Shown here: piece by piece, positions 51,649-60,086 of the stretch | Layout of the letters: each line of letters begins with the position of its first letter | Position numbering within the stretch: position 1 is the first letter of the stretch | DNA from: Chryseobacterium balustinum | GTDB lineage: Bacteria > Bacteroidota > Bacteroidia > Flavobacteriales > Weeksellaceae | Direction: 5' to 3' | DNA length: 64,000 nt | Assembly: GCF_900168205.1 (NCBI RefSeq) | Contig: NZ_FUZE01000016.1 | Location: forward strand, 1-64,000 | Made by a program: the position numbers and the translations under genes | The notes under the pieces: model-generated | Database searches by the model: none | Told to the model about the DNA's origin: nothing | The model's input: the letters and a program-made list of their open reading frames with translations, nothing else

Positions 51649-52035
51649 TTACTTTTCAGCGGACATTTCAGCCTTTACCTTCTCACGATGCTGCATTCCC
51701 CATTTTGTCATGGCAGCGACTACCTCTTCCAGAGTGTAACTATAAGGAAGCAGTTCATACTCGATCGTTACCGGATATCCATTTTCTACTTTTTTGATGA
51801 TGAAACCGTTCATTTCAAGTTCCTTTAATTCACTTGAAAGAACACGCGCAGAAATTCCCGCTACCTGTCTTTGGATCTCTGTAAATCTTTTGTTACCTCT
51901 TCCCATAGCAATGATGATCATCAGTTTCCACTTGCCTCCGATCGCATACAAAGCATCCGACATGGCCATTAAAACTTTATGGCATTCTTCAGTAAATGCT
52001 TTGTTATCTATTTGATTTTCCTGTGTATCTGCCAT
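51649..52035 (-). CDS. HxlR-family regulator
   Basis: A 128-residue winged-helix regulator: ALYAIGGKWKLMIIIAMGRG, the recognition helix region RFTEIQRQVAGISARVLSSE, LKELEMNGFIIKKVENGYPV and the EYELLPYSYTLEEVVAAMTK dimer helix. The single Cys in EECHKVLMAMSD near the N-terminus is at the position used as redox sensor in YodB/HypR-type members. It is divergent from the SnoaL-like gene, and a 43-bp block in between also lies ahead of the aldo/keto reductase gene, suggesting a small quinone/aldehyde-responsive regulon. Confidence 0.88.
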   Translation of the reverse strand: MADTQENQIDNKAFTEECHKVLMAMSDALYAIGGKWKLMIIIAMGRGNKRFTEIQRQVAGISARVLSSELKELEMNGFIIKKVENGYPVTIEYELLPYSYTLEEVVAAMTKWGMQHREKVKAEMSAEK

Positions 52036-52057
52036 AGCTTTATTTTTGATTAGCTCA

Positions 52058-52108
52058 TAACCTTTAGGTAACGACTAATAAATTGTAAGCAAATATAGTA
52101 TAATTTTG
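52058..52108 (+). promoter_or_regulatory. HxlR-type promoter (SnoaL-like gene)
   Basis: TAACCTTTAGGTAACGACTA then ATAAATTGTAAGCAAATATA ends in a -7 box TAATTTTG that starts 43 nt after the first base. An almost identical block with the same distance precedes the aldo/keto reductase gene. The box also fixes the SnoaL-like start at 52160, since an upstream ATG at 52106 would lie before the transcript. Confidence 0.8.
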
Positions 52109-52159
52109 TCAACATTAATTACAGAAAGTAATTTTCAGTATTCATTAAACAACAAAATT

Positions 52160-52597
52160 ATGACACTAGAAATTTTAAAGACAAAGGAAGACCTGAGAAA
52201 CCTGATCGATGACTATGCTTACTTAAGTGATGAATGGAAGATCTCCGAAGTAATGGATCTGTTCACACCAGATGTGAGCTATAAGGTCCATATGAATGGT
52301 GCTTTGGTAGCAGACGTTTCAGGAAGGGAAAATATGGAACGGGATTTCAATCTTCACGCTTCACAAGTGAAAACGTATTTTACGCTCAACGGGCAGCATA
52401 CTGTAAAGATTGAAAACGAAACTGCCACCGGCATTTCCTTCGCCCAGATCAAAATGATCAGGGAAGCTGAAGGAAAAGATATCTTGACCGACTATAGTGT
52501 AAAATATGACGACCTCTATGTGAAGCAAAATGAAAAATGGCTGATCAAAGACCGTGTGGCCCATTTCCTGATCATCGAATCAAGGTCAATTTCTTGA
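52160..52597 (+). CDS. SnoaL-like/NTF2-fold protein
   Basis: The 145-residue protein shows the SnoaL_4-type pattern: LRNLIDDYAYLSDEWKISEV, MDLFTPDVSYKVHMNGALVA, then a beta-sheet half (YFTLNGQHTVKIENETATGI, FAQIKMIREAEG) and EKWLIKDRVAHFLIIES. NTF2-like folds of this kind are small-molecule isomerases or ligand-binding proteins. It is divergent from HxlR and lies under the HxlR-type promoter. A terminator follows. Confidence 0.85.
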   Translation: MTLEILKTKEDLRNLIDDYAYLSDEWKISEVMDLFTPDVSYKVHMNGALVADVSGRENMERDFNLHASQVKTYFTLNGQHTVKIENETATGISFAQIKMIREAEGKDILTDYSVKYDDLYVKQNEKWLIKDRVAHFLIIESRSIS

Positions 52598-52618
52598 TCT
52601 TCTGTGCGCATTTAAACA

Positions 52619-52655
52619 GTAAAGCCTTGCAACACATTTTGTTACAAGGCTTTAC
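52619..52655 (+). terminator. Terminator after SnoaL-like gene
   Basis: A perfect 11-bp stem GTAAAGCCTTG / CAAGGCTTTAC with a 15-base loop that itself can extend the helix. Confidence 0.6.
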
Positions 52656-52727
52656 GCTTTCCAAAAATCAATTTTAATTTGGCAGCATCCCTCAGGAAAA
52701 AGCTTTAACTTATAAAGGTCAGGCAAT

Positions 52728-53189
52728 CTATCTGAACAATAGAACCTCTTTTAAAGTACCATTTTCAATTTTTATTGATTCTTCAAAAAGCTGAAGGTTA
52801 GCGGGACATACCTCTTCATAAGCTCTGCGAGAATTTTTAATTTCAAACAGAGCAATTCCCAAAGCAATATACATTTGCTTGTTTTTCCAATCATTGAATT
52901 GTTCTCCATCTTCAAATTTAGATAACTGCTGAAGCATATAATCGATACGCTTATCCTCATTGGTGAGATTGAAGTATTCTTTGCTGTGTATGAGATAATC
53001 GTGAAAATCATCCCTAGTATAAAATTCAGAGATAAAAAAAGCAATTCCTTGAGTATATTCTTTGAGATGCCGTTGAGGAATATATTCTTTAATATTGCCA
53101 TCAACTTTAAAAGGTTTGAGAATATAGGGAAGAGTTCCCGTTGAGATAGAAAGCTCATCCAACCTGTTTTTTATGTTGTCAAATATCAT
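52728..53189 (-). CDS. Hypothetical protein, 153 residues
   Basis: A mostly helical acidic protein: IFDNIKNRLDELSISTGTLP, EYIPQRHLKEYTQGIAFFIS, then NEDKRIDYMLQQLSKFEDGE, a core IALGIALFEIKNSRRAYEEV and the end LKEVLLFR. No known family or catalytic motif recognised. It is isolated between the SnoaL-like terminator and the aldo/keto reductase, on the minus strand. The 53190-53360 gap shows nothing. Confidence 0.6.
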   Translation of the reverse strand: MIFDNIKNRLDELSISTGTLPYILKPFKVDGNIKEYIPQRHLKEYTQGIAFFISEFYTRDDFHDYLIHSKEYFNLTNEDKRIDYMLQQLSKFEDGEQFNDWKNKQMYIALGIALFEIKNSRRAYEEVCPANLQLFEESIKIENGTLKEVLLFR

Positions 53190-53360
53190 AGATCATTTTT
53201 AACTCTGTTAAACATTGGTGTCGTACCCATTGGTTTTGAACAAAACACACAGTCCGGTCATCATTTATTGTAAAGTAAAAGCCATACTTTCATTTATACA
53301 ATTCAATGCTGTCCCATAAAGCAATGAAACAGCATTAAAAATGGTCACTATCAGTAGAAT

Positions 53361-54404
53361 TTAGAGAACAGTGATCGTTGGCTTCTTGATCAGATCCACC
53401 TTATTTCCGGTAAGAGTTGACCTATTTTCCGGTGCTCTGTTAAAATCGTGGGGATATCCCATCTTTATCGAACTTGCCTCATCCAAACTTTCAACCTGTT
53501 CATCGGTAAGATGAAGATCTGCCGCCTTCAAATTATACTCGAGCTGTTCAAACGTGCGTGGTCCAAGGATTGGAATGACATTTTTAGCTTTAAGCCAGGC
53601 AAGTGCCACCAATGCGGGTTCACTTTCAAGAACCTCAGCGATAGCAAATAGCCTGTCAAGAACTGCTTCTGCAATCTCACCACCCTGGTAAGGATTACTC
53701 CCTGCAAATACAGTAGCCCTGCCGCTTTCACCTTTCCGGTATTTTCCGGTCAACAGTCCGCCAGCCAACGGTGACCAGGCCAATACACCCAATCCCATTG
53801 CTTCTGCCATTGGTAAAAGATCTCGTTCTGTCTCACGTTGAAGAAGACTGTACTCTACTTCGATGGCGCTGACGGCAGACCATCCCCGAAGGTCAGCGAG
53901 TGTTGCAGCAGCAGAGATACGCCAGGCCGGGAAGTTGGAAATACCGCCGTACACAATTTTTCCGGCTCGGACAAGATCGTCCAGCCCGCGGACTATTTCC
54001 TCGATAGGCGTGAAAAAATCATCCTGATGGACAAAGTAAAGATCGATCCTGTCGGTTTTTAATCTTCTTAAGCTATCTTCCACCGCCTGAACCATACTTT
54101 TACGATGATTTCCCAATGTTCCTAACGCCTGACCCGGAAAAACACCTCTGGTATATTTGGTGCTGATGACAAGATCATTTCTCTTGGTAGCGATTGCCTT
54201 TCCAAGAATCTCCTCTGATTCACCGCATTGATAAGTATCTGCCGTATCGATCAGATTACCGCCATGTTCCGTATAAAGTGAAATGATCCTTTCTGCTTCT
54301 TTGGCTTCTGCACCATAGCCCCACGCCTGTCCGAAATTTCCTGCTCCTAAAGCAAGATCGCTTACAGGAAGACCTGTTCTTTTACCTAACAATTTATAAT
54401 TCAT
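53361..54404 (-). CDS. Aldo/keto reductase
   Basis: The 347-residue protein is an (alpha/beta)8 NADPH-dependent reductase: VSDLALGAGNFGQAWGYGAE, catalytic Asp/Tyr in NLIDTADTYQCGESEE, Lys in LVISTKYTRG, His in DLYFVHQDDFF, and the cofactor loop VIPILGPRT. The AKR11/12-like length with EEIVRGLDDLVRAGKI is typical. It reduces aldehydes or ketones, and its HxlR-type promoter places it in a regulon with the SnoaL-like gene. It is monocistronic. Confidence 0.92.
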   Translation of the reverse strand: MNYKLLGKRTGLPVSDLALGAGNFGQAWGYGAEAKEAERIISLYTEHGGNLIDTADTYQCGESEEILGKAIATKRNDLVISTKYTRGVFPGQALGTLGNHRKSMVQAVEDSLRRLKTDRIDLYFVHQDDFFTPIEEIVRGLDDLVRAGKIVYGGISNFPAWRISAAATLADLRGWSAVSAIEVEYSLLQRETERDLLPMAEAMGLGVLAWSPLAGGLLTGKYRKGESGRATVFAGSNPYQGGEIAEAVLDRLFAIAEVLESEPALVALAWLKAKNVIPILGPRTFEQLEYNLKAADLHLTDEQVESLDEASSIKMGYPHDFNRAPENRSTLTGNKVDLIKKPTITVL

Positions 54405-54441
54405 TTTTTTTAATTTTAAGATTAGATGTAATTCTTATGGG

Positions 54442-54492
54442 CAAAATTACCCCATATTTGATTACATTTTGTTAGTCGTTACTAAAAGGTTA
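54442..54492 (-). promoter_or_regulatory. HxlR-type promoter (aldo/keto reductase)
   Basis: On the minus strand TAACCTTTTAGTAACGACTA then ACAAAATGTAATCAAATATG ends in a -7 box TAATTTTG starting 43 nt after the first base. Within it TTAGT-AACG-ACTAA is a perfect inverted repeat. About 85% of the 43 bases equal those before the SnoaL-like gene. Confidence 0.8.
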
Positions 54493-54573
54493 TCAACTAC
54501 GATTTTGGAATTGCTTATTATAATATTTGTTATTATTTACAAGATCTATATTTGAATTTCTTAATTTTGTAAA

Positions 54574-55449
54574 ATGGAAAAGATTGTTAGAGTTGTGTCG
54601 GAGTTTAATAATGAATTGAAACTTCAAGGTTTTAAAGCATTTCAGATTGAACAAGACAGTGGTGATACGAGAACTTATAGCCGAAAAGAATTCTATAAAA
54701 TCTGCCTCACCACCGGCAATAGCAAAATTCACTATTCTGATAAAACGTATGAACAGGAAGGAACAATTCTCTTCTTTGGAAATCCGCATATTCCTTACTC
54801 CTGGGAAACGATTTCTACAACTTACGTGGGTTATACTATTCTTTTCTCTGAAGATTTTTTTAAAAATTCCGAACGTTCCGAGAGCTTGCAACAGTCATCA
54901 TTCTTTAAGATTGGTGGAACACCAGTTTTGAAAATTACTGAAGAGCAAAGAATTTTTCTCAATACCCTATTTCAGAAAATGATTGCGGAGCAGGAAAGCA
55001 ATTATGTGTTTAAGGATGAGTTGATACGCAATTACATCAGCCTGATTATCCACGAGTCGTTGAAGATGGAGCCGTCGGAAAATTACGAACAGAACAAAAA
55101 TGCATCTTCCAGACTGACATCAGTTTTCTTAGAGTTATTAGAGAGACAATTCCCAATTGAAACGACTGCAAATCCACTTCAATTAAAAACTGCGCAACAT
55201 TATGCGCAGCATCTTAATGTGCACATCAACTATCTTAACCGGGCCGTGAAGGAAATCACAGATAAATCTACAACGACACATATTACAGAACGTATTATCA
55301 CGGAAGCAAAGGCGTTACTGCAACATACAGATTGGAGTATTTCCGAAATTGCCTACGCACTAGGGTTTGAATATCCAACCTACTTCAATAATTTCTTCAA
55401 AAAACAAACCGGCACCAACCCAAAAGCTTTTCGTTTGACGGAAGTTTGA
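54574..55449 (+). CDS. AraC-family regulator
   Basis: A 291-residue regulator with a cupin-type sensor (YSRKEFYKICLTTGNSKIHY, FFGNPHIPYSWETIS) and a double HTH at the end (LNVHINYLNRAVKEITDKST and WSISEIAYALGFEYPTYFNN). It is divergent from the aldo/keto reductase and 70 bases upstream of an MFS efflux-type gene. Sequence AAGCAAT(T)CCAAAA appears on opposite strands ahead of both neighbours' promoters and may be its site; see findings. Confidence 0.88.
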   Translation: MEKIVRVVSEFNNELKLQGFKAFQIEQDSGDTRTYSRKEFYKICLTTGNSKIHYSDKTYEQEGTILFFGNPHIPYSWETISTTYVGYTILFSEDFFKNSERSESLQQSSFFKIGGTPVLKITEEQRIFLNTLFQKMIAEQESNYVFKDELIRNYISLIIHESLKMEPSENYEQNKNASSRLTSVFLELLERQFPIETTANPLQLKTAQHYAQHLNVHINYLNRAVKEITDKSTTTHITERIITEAKALLQHTDWSISEIAYALGFEYPTYFNNFFKKQTGTNPKAFRLTEV

Positions 55450-55519
55450 ATTTCTTAATTTTTGGTTTGATAATCGTTATTATCTAAAAGCAATCCAAAA
55501 GTAACTTTGTTCTACAATA

Positions 55520-56725
55520 ATGAACAGTTATATGGATAGTAAAAACAGGGAAATAGGAATTAAAAAAATTGCTTACGCAGGCTGTTTGGGAGCGGTCAGT
55601 ATTATCAGTACCGAGTTTGGAATTATTGGCGTTTTGCCACAAGTTGCCTCGCATTACAATATCGGGATTGATAGCGCTGGATTATTGCTGAGTGCATTTG
55701 CTTTGACGATCTTTCTCATCGGACCCTTTCTCGTTCTTCTAACCTCTGGAATCGATAGAAAAAAGATGATGCTTTGGGCAATTTTACTTTTTCTACTATC
55801 TAATATTATTTCTTCCTTTGCACCGCCGTTCTGGCTTTTGGTTCTGTTTCGAATTTTTCCTGCAATCCTGCAACCCGTATTTTTTTCTGCTGCTGTTGGA
55901 ACAATTATTCGAACAGCCTCCAAAGCAGAACAGCATAAATTAATGGGAATTGTAATTGGCGGAATTGCATTGGCGCAGGTGACCGTTATTCCACTGACTA
56001 CATATATGTCTAGCCTTTACGGATGGCAAGTCAGTTTTGTCATTCAGGGAATTATTTCGCTGATTGCTTTGGCTGGAATTTTCATATTCATTCCAACGAT
56101 GCCTGTTAAAGAGAAATTGTCCTATGGGAGTCAATTGTTGATTCTGAAAAAACCACGATTTATTATCAGTATTGTATTCAATGTACTGTTGATTTCAGCT
56201 TGGTTCTCAACCTACAGTTATTTCGCAGATTATTTGGGGAAAGTGAAAATGATGAGCGGACAACAGGTAAGTTATATGCTCTTGCTTTTCGGTGTAGCAG
56301 GGGTTGTTGCCAATTGGTTAGCAGGAAGATTATTATCTAAAAATGTTGTTCGCACAACCGCATTTTTCCTGGCAGGAAGTATAGTACTCCCCGTGATCTT
56401 ACAGTTTTCCGGCGAAAACTTTTATTTCCAAATTATAGTCATTGGCTTTTGGGGAATAATGTACGGTCCGGCTTTCTTAACGGCCATTTCTTATATGATT
56501 GACGCCGCACCGGAAGCTCCAGAATTTGCAAACAGTCTTCAGTCTTCATTCGGAAACCTAGGTGTTTCCACAGGAACAATTGTTGGCGGATGGTTTATTG
56601 CAAACGTGGGAATTTCTTCTATTCCGTGGGTTGGAGCCGTATTTGGAATACTGGCAGTTTTAACTATGGTTCTTAGAGAAGTATCAGATAAAAGAGTAAA
56701 ATCAAAAACGGTATCAATAAACTAA
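55520..56725 (+). CDS. MFS transporter (DHA1-type efflux pump)
   Basis: The 401-residue protein has 12 membrane helices and the DHA1 signatures: FGIIGVLPQVASHYNIGIDS, GIDRKKMMLWAILLFLLSN (motif A region), LFRIFPAILQPVFFSAAVGT (motif C-like), and the second half GVAGVVANWLAGRLLSKNVV. AraJ/YdhP-type exporters carry sugars, arabinose-like compounds or drugs; substrate unknown. A -7 box (55502-55509) is only 11 bases from the ATG, so the ATG 12 bases further in (MDSKNRE) may be the real start. Probably under the upstream AraC gene. Confidence 0.9.
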   Translation: MNSYMDSKNREIGIKKIAYAGCLGAVSIISTEFGIIGVLPQVASHYNIGIDSAGLLLSAFALTIFLIGPFLVLLTSGIDRKKMMLWAILLFLLSNIISSFAPPFWLLVLFRIFPAILQPVFFSAAVGTIIRTASKAEQHKLMGIVIGGIALAQVTVIPLTTYMSSLYGWQVSFVIQGIISLIALAGIFIFIPTMPVKEKLSYGSQLLILKKPRFIISIVFNVLLISAWFSTYSYFADYLGKVKMMSGQQVSYMLLLFGVAGVVANWLAGRLLSKNVVRTTAFFLAGSIVLPVILQFSGENFYFQIIVIGFWGIMYGPAFLTAISYMIDAAPEAPEFANSLQSSFGNLGVSTGTIVGGWFIANVGISSIPWVGAVFGILAVLTMVLREVSDKRVKSKTVSIN

Positions 56726-56744
56726 ATGTTCATCAGTAATCGCT

Positions 56745-57236
56745 ATGAAAAATTTCAAAAAGGTAATCGCTCCAGCGGTGATTGTTTGCGCGATAATGAG
56801 CTGTAATAATAAAGAAGCAATGAAAAATGAAAACCCAACATCTCTATTTCCAAAGGAAAATAGATTACCAAAAGATTGGTTTACAGGCGAGGCTTTTTTG
56901 TCTCCTCTGGTTGTCAACGATAAAAACAATGAATTTTCTGCAGGAGCCGTAACGTTTGAGGTCGGAGCAAGAACCAACTGGCACACCCATCCAAAAGGAC
57001 AGGTTTTGATTGTAACCGAAGGGTTTGGATTTTATCAGGAAAAGGATAAGCCCGCACAAGTGATTAAAAAAGGGGATGTAGTCAACATACCGGAAAACAT
57101 AGAACATTGGCACGGGGCATCAGCAAGCACATCTATGACACATATTGCAATTACTAATTTTAAAAATGATGTGCAGGTGAATTGGCTTGAACCAGTTACA
57201 GACGAAGAATTTAATAACGTTAATACTGAAAAGTAA
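56745..57236 (+). CDS. Cupin-domain lipoprotein
   Basis: The 163-residue protein has a lipoprotein signal (FKKVIAPAVIVCAIMSCNN, lipobox AIMSC) and a single cupin with VGARTNWHTHPKGQVLIVTE and VNIPENIEHWHGAS, providing metal His residues. It resembles (R)-mandelonitrile lyase-like and carboxymuconolactone-associated cupins. It follows the MFS gene by 19 bases and precedes the hydrolase by one base, so the three form one operon. Function may be handling of a small exported metabolite. Confidence 0.87.
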   Translation: MKNFKKVIAPAVIVCAIMSCNNKEAMKNENPTSLFPKENRLPKDWFTGEAFLSPLVVNDKNNEFSAGAVTFEVGARTNWHTHPKGQVLIVTEGFGFYQEKDKPAQVIKKGDVVNIPENIEHWHGASASTSMTHIAITNFKNDVQVNWLEPVTDEEFNNVNTEK

Positions 57237-57237
57237 A

Positions 57238-58293
57238 ATGAAAAAAGTAGCATTAATTATGGCTGTAATTACATTGTCGGCGGGACAATTATCAGCTCAA
57301 AATAAAAAATCAAATTCAAAAAAAATGGAAACAACAGAACAAAAAGAGCATTATACATTCAAATTGAATGATAAAGTAACAAGAACCGCTGTAACCTTCA
57401 AAAACCGTTACGGAATAACACTTTCTGGTGATTTATACCTTCCAAAAAATGTAGGCAATGAAAAATTATCAGTGTTGGCAATCAGCGGACCTTTCGGTGC
57501 AGTGAAAGAACAATCATCAGGGCTGTATGCCGATCAAATGGCACAGAGAGGCTTTGCTGTTATCGCATTTGACCCTTCTTACACAGGTGAAAGTGGTGGT
57601 GAGCCGAGAAATTTAGCATCACCGGAAATTAACACCGAAGATTTCAGCGCTGCGATTGACTTTCTGGGATTACAAAAAAATGTGGACAGGAACAAAATCG
57701 GAATTATAGGAATCTGTGGCTTCGGAGGTTTTGCCTTGAATGCAGCTGCAATAGATAAACGTATTAAAGCCGTCGCAACCACAAGTCTGTACGATATGAC
57801 AAGAGTGATATCCAAAGGCTACAACGATTCTGTAACACCTGAACAAAGAACCAAAACATTAGAAGATCTAGGTCAGCAACGCTGGAAAGATGCAGAAGCC
57901 GGAGAACCTACGAAAGGACCAAGAAATTTACCGGAAAAATTAACCGGAAATGAACCTCAATTTGTAAAAGAGTATTTTGATTATTACCGAACACCAAGAG
58001 GTTTCCACGAACGTTCTTTGAACTCAAATGGTGCGTGGCTGGCAACCAATCCGGTTTCATTTATGAATATGCCAATTTTAACTTATGTTAAAGAAATTTC
58101 CCCAAGGCCAATGTTGATGATTGCCGGAGAAAATGCGCATTCAAGATATTTCAGTGAAGATATTTACAAATCAGCTTCTGAACCGAAAGAATTGATGATT
58201 ATTCCAAATGCTGTTCACGTTGATTTATATGATAAAGTAGATGTGATCCCGTTTGAAAAATTGGACAATTACTTTAAAAGTAATTTAAAGTAA
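57238..58293 (+). CDS. Exported alpha/beta hydrolase (dienelactone-hydrolase-like)
   Basis: The start 57238 follows the cupin gene by one base and gives a signal peptide (MKKVALIMAVITLSAGQLSA, Q). The 351-residue body is an alpha/beta hydrolase with nucleophile motif GICGFGG (Cys in place of Ser, as in dienelactone hydrolases), FDPSYTGESGG, and Asp/His near the end (GENAHSRYF, NAVHVDLYDK). It would act in the periplasm on esters or lactones. It ends the MFS-cupin-hydrolase operon at a 21-bp terminator. Confidence 0.88.
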   Translation: MKKVALIMAVITLSAGQLSAQNKKSNSKKMETTEQKEHYTFKLNDKVTRTAVTFKNRYGITLSGDLYLPKNVGNEKLSVLAISGPFGAVKEQSSGLYADQMAQRGFAVIAFDPSYTGESGGEPRNLASPEINTEDFSAAIDFLGLQKNVDRNKIGIIGICGFGGFALNAAAIDKRIKAVATTSLYDMTRVISKGYNDSVTPEQRTKTLEDLGQQRWKDAEAGEPTKGPRNLPEKLTGNEPQFVKEYFDYYRTPRGFHERSLNSNGAWLATNPVSFMNMPILTYVKEISPRPMLMIAGENAHSRYFSEDIYKSASEPKELMIIPNAVHVDLYDKVDVIPFEKLDNYFKSNLK

Positions 58294-58378
58294 TTATCCG
58301 TTAACTGTTATAGACAGTGAAAAATGTCGATATCGATTGGTACAGTGCTTACATACTGACGATTAAAATATTTTTTTC

Positions 58379-58424
58379 AATAAAAGAAGGGTAAAATACA
58401 TCAGTATTTTACCCTTCTTTTATT
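58379..58424. terminator. Very strong hairpin terminator
   Basis: A perfect 21-bp stem (AATAAAAGAAGGGTAAAATA plus C, and its complement) with the loop ATCA. The 58294-58809 gap further holds repeat copy C and AT-rich sequence; short frames there are not convincing. Confidence 0.8.
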
Positions 58425-58631
58425 GAACCTTTCTTTACATCAAATAATAGCTGCTCTCTGTTACTGGCATTTCAGGCTTGCCATTTTATATGGACTATGT
58501 TAGGTAATCCCCTTATAGACACTTACCCGGAAGTTGATCAGTTACTTTCGACCAAAATATTTTCAATGCACGCAGAAGTACCTTCAACAGAAGAATGGAG
58601 TTTGTAACTCCTGCTTGATTTGGCTTAATCT

Positions 58632-58727
58632 AACCAAATCATCTATAAAAGTGTTTGAAGATACGCTCGTTAAGGTCACAAACATCCAAATGGCTCTAAT
58701 TTAATCTAAATTGAGCCATTTTTTTTG
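58632..58727 (+). repeat. Dispersed repeat, copy C (with hairpin end)
   Basis: AACCAAATCATCTATAAAAG, then TGTTTGAAGATACGCTCGTT and AAGGTCACAAACATCCAAAT, ending in a hairpin AAATGGCTC...GAGCCATTT plus T run. Gapless similarity to copy B (about 84% over 49 bases) and copy A (about 80% over 46 bases). The hairpin closes downstream of the budA operon as a terminator for minus-strand transcription as well. Confidence 0.65.
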
Positions 58728-58809
58728 TTTTTGATTCCAGAATAAGCCTAATTAAGATTAACAAATTTTAAAATAACTTTCCCTAGATCTATATTTTAAA
58801 ATTCATCTA

Positions 58810-59613
58810 TTAATAAGCCGAAGAATCACTTTTACTCTCAAACTTAAGCTGGCGGAACCTTGCATTATCTCGCAATAATTCAACATCATATCCACTTTTC
58901 TCATTCAGATAAATTTTGATTTCAGCATTCTTGAGTTGACCTGACATCAGATGTCCCGCAAATGTTCTGTCGTCCGAAATAAAATGAAAATGAAACGGAG
59001 AAAGGTCAATATTACTTAACAGAGAAGGTGTAAAATAACCCACCATCGTTCCTTTTATATTTTCTGATTTATATTGAGGTCTTGCTTTCATTAATGTTGC
59101 AAGTTCCGTTGTATCCGAAGGAGAAATTGGTTCTGCTCCACCCACTGTAATATCAGACCACTTGGCTTCTATCTTGATGGCGTACGGTAAATTTTGAGTG
59201 GAGAACATTGGTAGAATTTTTTCCTGCAATTCCTCAAAAGTTCCTGTAAAGTTGATGGTTTTCACCAAATCTGCTTTGAAAAATGTGAGCGAGGTAAAAG
59301 GCGATTTCAAATCTTCCGAAGCAACTTCTACTTTTCCTGATGGCGGAATACGATAGATTATTCCGTCCAGTGCAATGAGTTCTCCATTGAGATGATTAAA
59401 TGTTCCCAATCCAAAATCTCCGTGGTCTTTTAATTCTTTTACGGTATGCGTTCCTTCGTAAATGCCTCTTCGCATCGCATCAATCGTAGAATAATGCCAG
59501 ATTCTGTCATTTGGAGCACTTTTTTTGTTAGCGGTTTTGATTTGTTTTGCAGTACACGAAACCAAAGGCACTACTGCGACCAGTAAAGCGAGTTTTAAAA
59601 ATATTTTTTTCAT
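58810..59613 (-). CDS. budA: Exported alpha-acetolactate decarboxylase
   Basis: The enzyme converts acetolactate to acetoin. The 267-residue protein has a lipoprotein signal (lipobox VVPLVSC) followed by the full decarboxylase: GIYEGTHTVKELKDHGDFGL, GTFNHLNGELIALDGIIYRI, and the zinc site PFHFHFISDDRTFAGHLMSG. ALDC is cytosolic in classical butanediol pathways, so the lipid-anchored form is notable although secreted ALDCs exist in Bacillus-type hosts. It is the last of five minus-strand genes with gaps of 17-42 bases. Confidence 0.92.
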   Translation of the reverse strand: MKKIFLKLALLVAVVPLVSCTAKQIKTANKKSAPNDRIWHYSTIDAMRRGIYEGTHTVKELKDHGDFGLGTFNHLNGELIALDGIIYRIPPSGKVEVASEDLKSPFTSLTFFKADLVKTINFTGTFEELQEKILPMFSTQNLPYAIKIEAKWSDITVGGAEPISPSDTTELATLMKARPQYKSENIKGTMVGYFTPSLLSNIDLSPFHFHFISDDRTFAGHLMSGQLKNAEIKIYLNEKSGYDVELLRDNARFRQLKFESKSDSSAY

Positions 59614-59655
59614 AATAATTTTGTAATGTTTGTTAGATTAAAATTAGATTCAAAA

Positions 59656-60069
59656 TTATTTTTTCTCGTAATAATTATCTTTCCCTTCAATCCAGTCTGT
59701 TCTGGAAGGTGTGAAAAAATCAATATCAATTGTATCGTCTTCCAACGCCGTGAAACTGTGTGGCACATTGGGTGGAATGATGATTCCGTCTCCTGCTTTC
59801 ACGATATATTCTTTGTCCAGAATTTTTACTTTTACACTTCCTTTTGTGATTAAAGAATATTGCTCATTGATATGTTGATGCGTTGGAACGACCGCTCCCT
59901 TTTTGTAGGTAAAATAACCGATGGTTCCCTGTTCTCCGGAAATCATTCCACGGGTTAGAAGTTCATTAACAGGTTTTGACGGTAATTTTTTTAATGTAAA
60001 TGTCTGTACATTTTGTGCTGATAACATCGTCGCTGTAAGGCTTGCTAAGCTTAAAACTATTTTTTTCAT
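59656..60069 (-). CDS. Exported single-cupin protein
   Basis: The 137-residue protein has a signal peptide (MKKIVLSLASLTATMLSAQ) and a cupin: YKKGAVVPTHQHINEQYSLI and DGIIIPPNVPHSFTALEDD give the metal-binding His/Glu set. Similar cupins accompany SMP-30/royal-jelly-type lactonases in flavobacteria. It is fourth in the five-gene operon, 17 bases after the royal-jelly-like lipoprotein gene and 42 before budA. Confidence 0.87.
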   Translation of the reverse strand: MKKIVLSLASLTATMLSAQNVQTFTLKKLPSKPVNELLTRGMISGEQGTIGYFTYKKGAVVPTHQHINEQYSLITKGSVKVKILDKEYIVKAGDGIIIPPNVPHSFTALEDDTIDIDFFTPSRTDWIEGKDNYYEKK

Positions 60070-60086
60070 TTTATTAATTTTTTGAT

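Noticed and set aside
58496..58607. Short frame (about 36 codons) before repeat copy C
   Set aside because: Ends quickly, no family resemblance and no promoter; kept only as part of an unexplained intergenic stretch.
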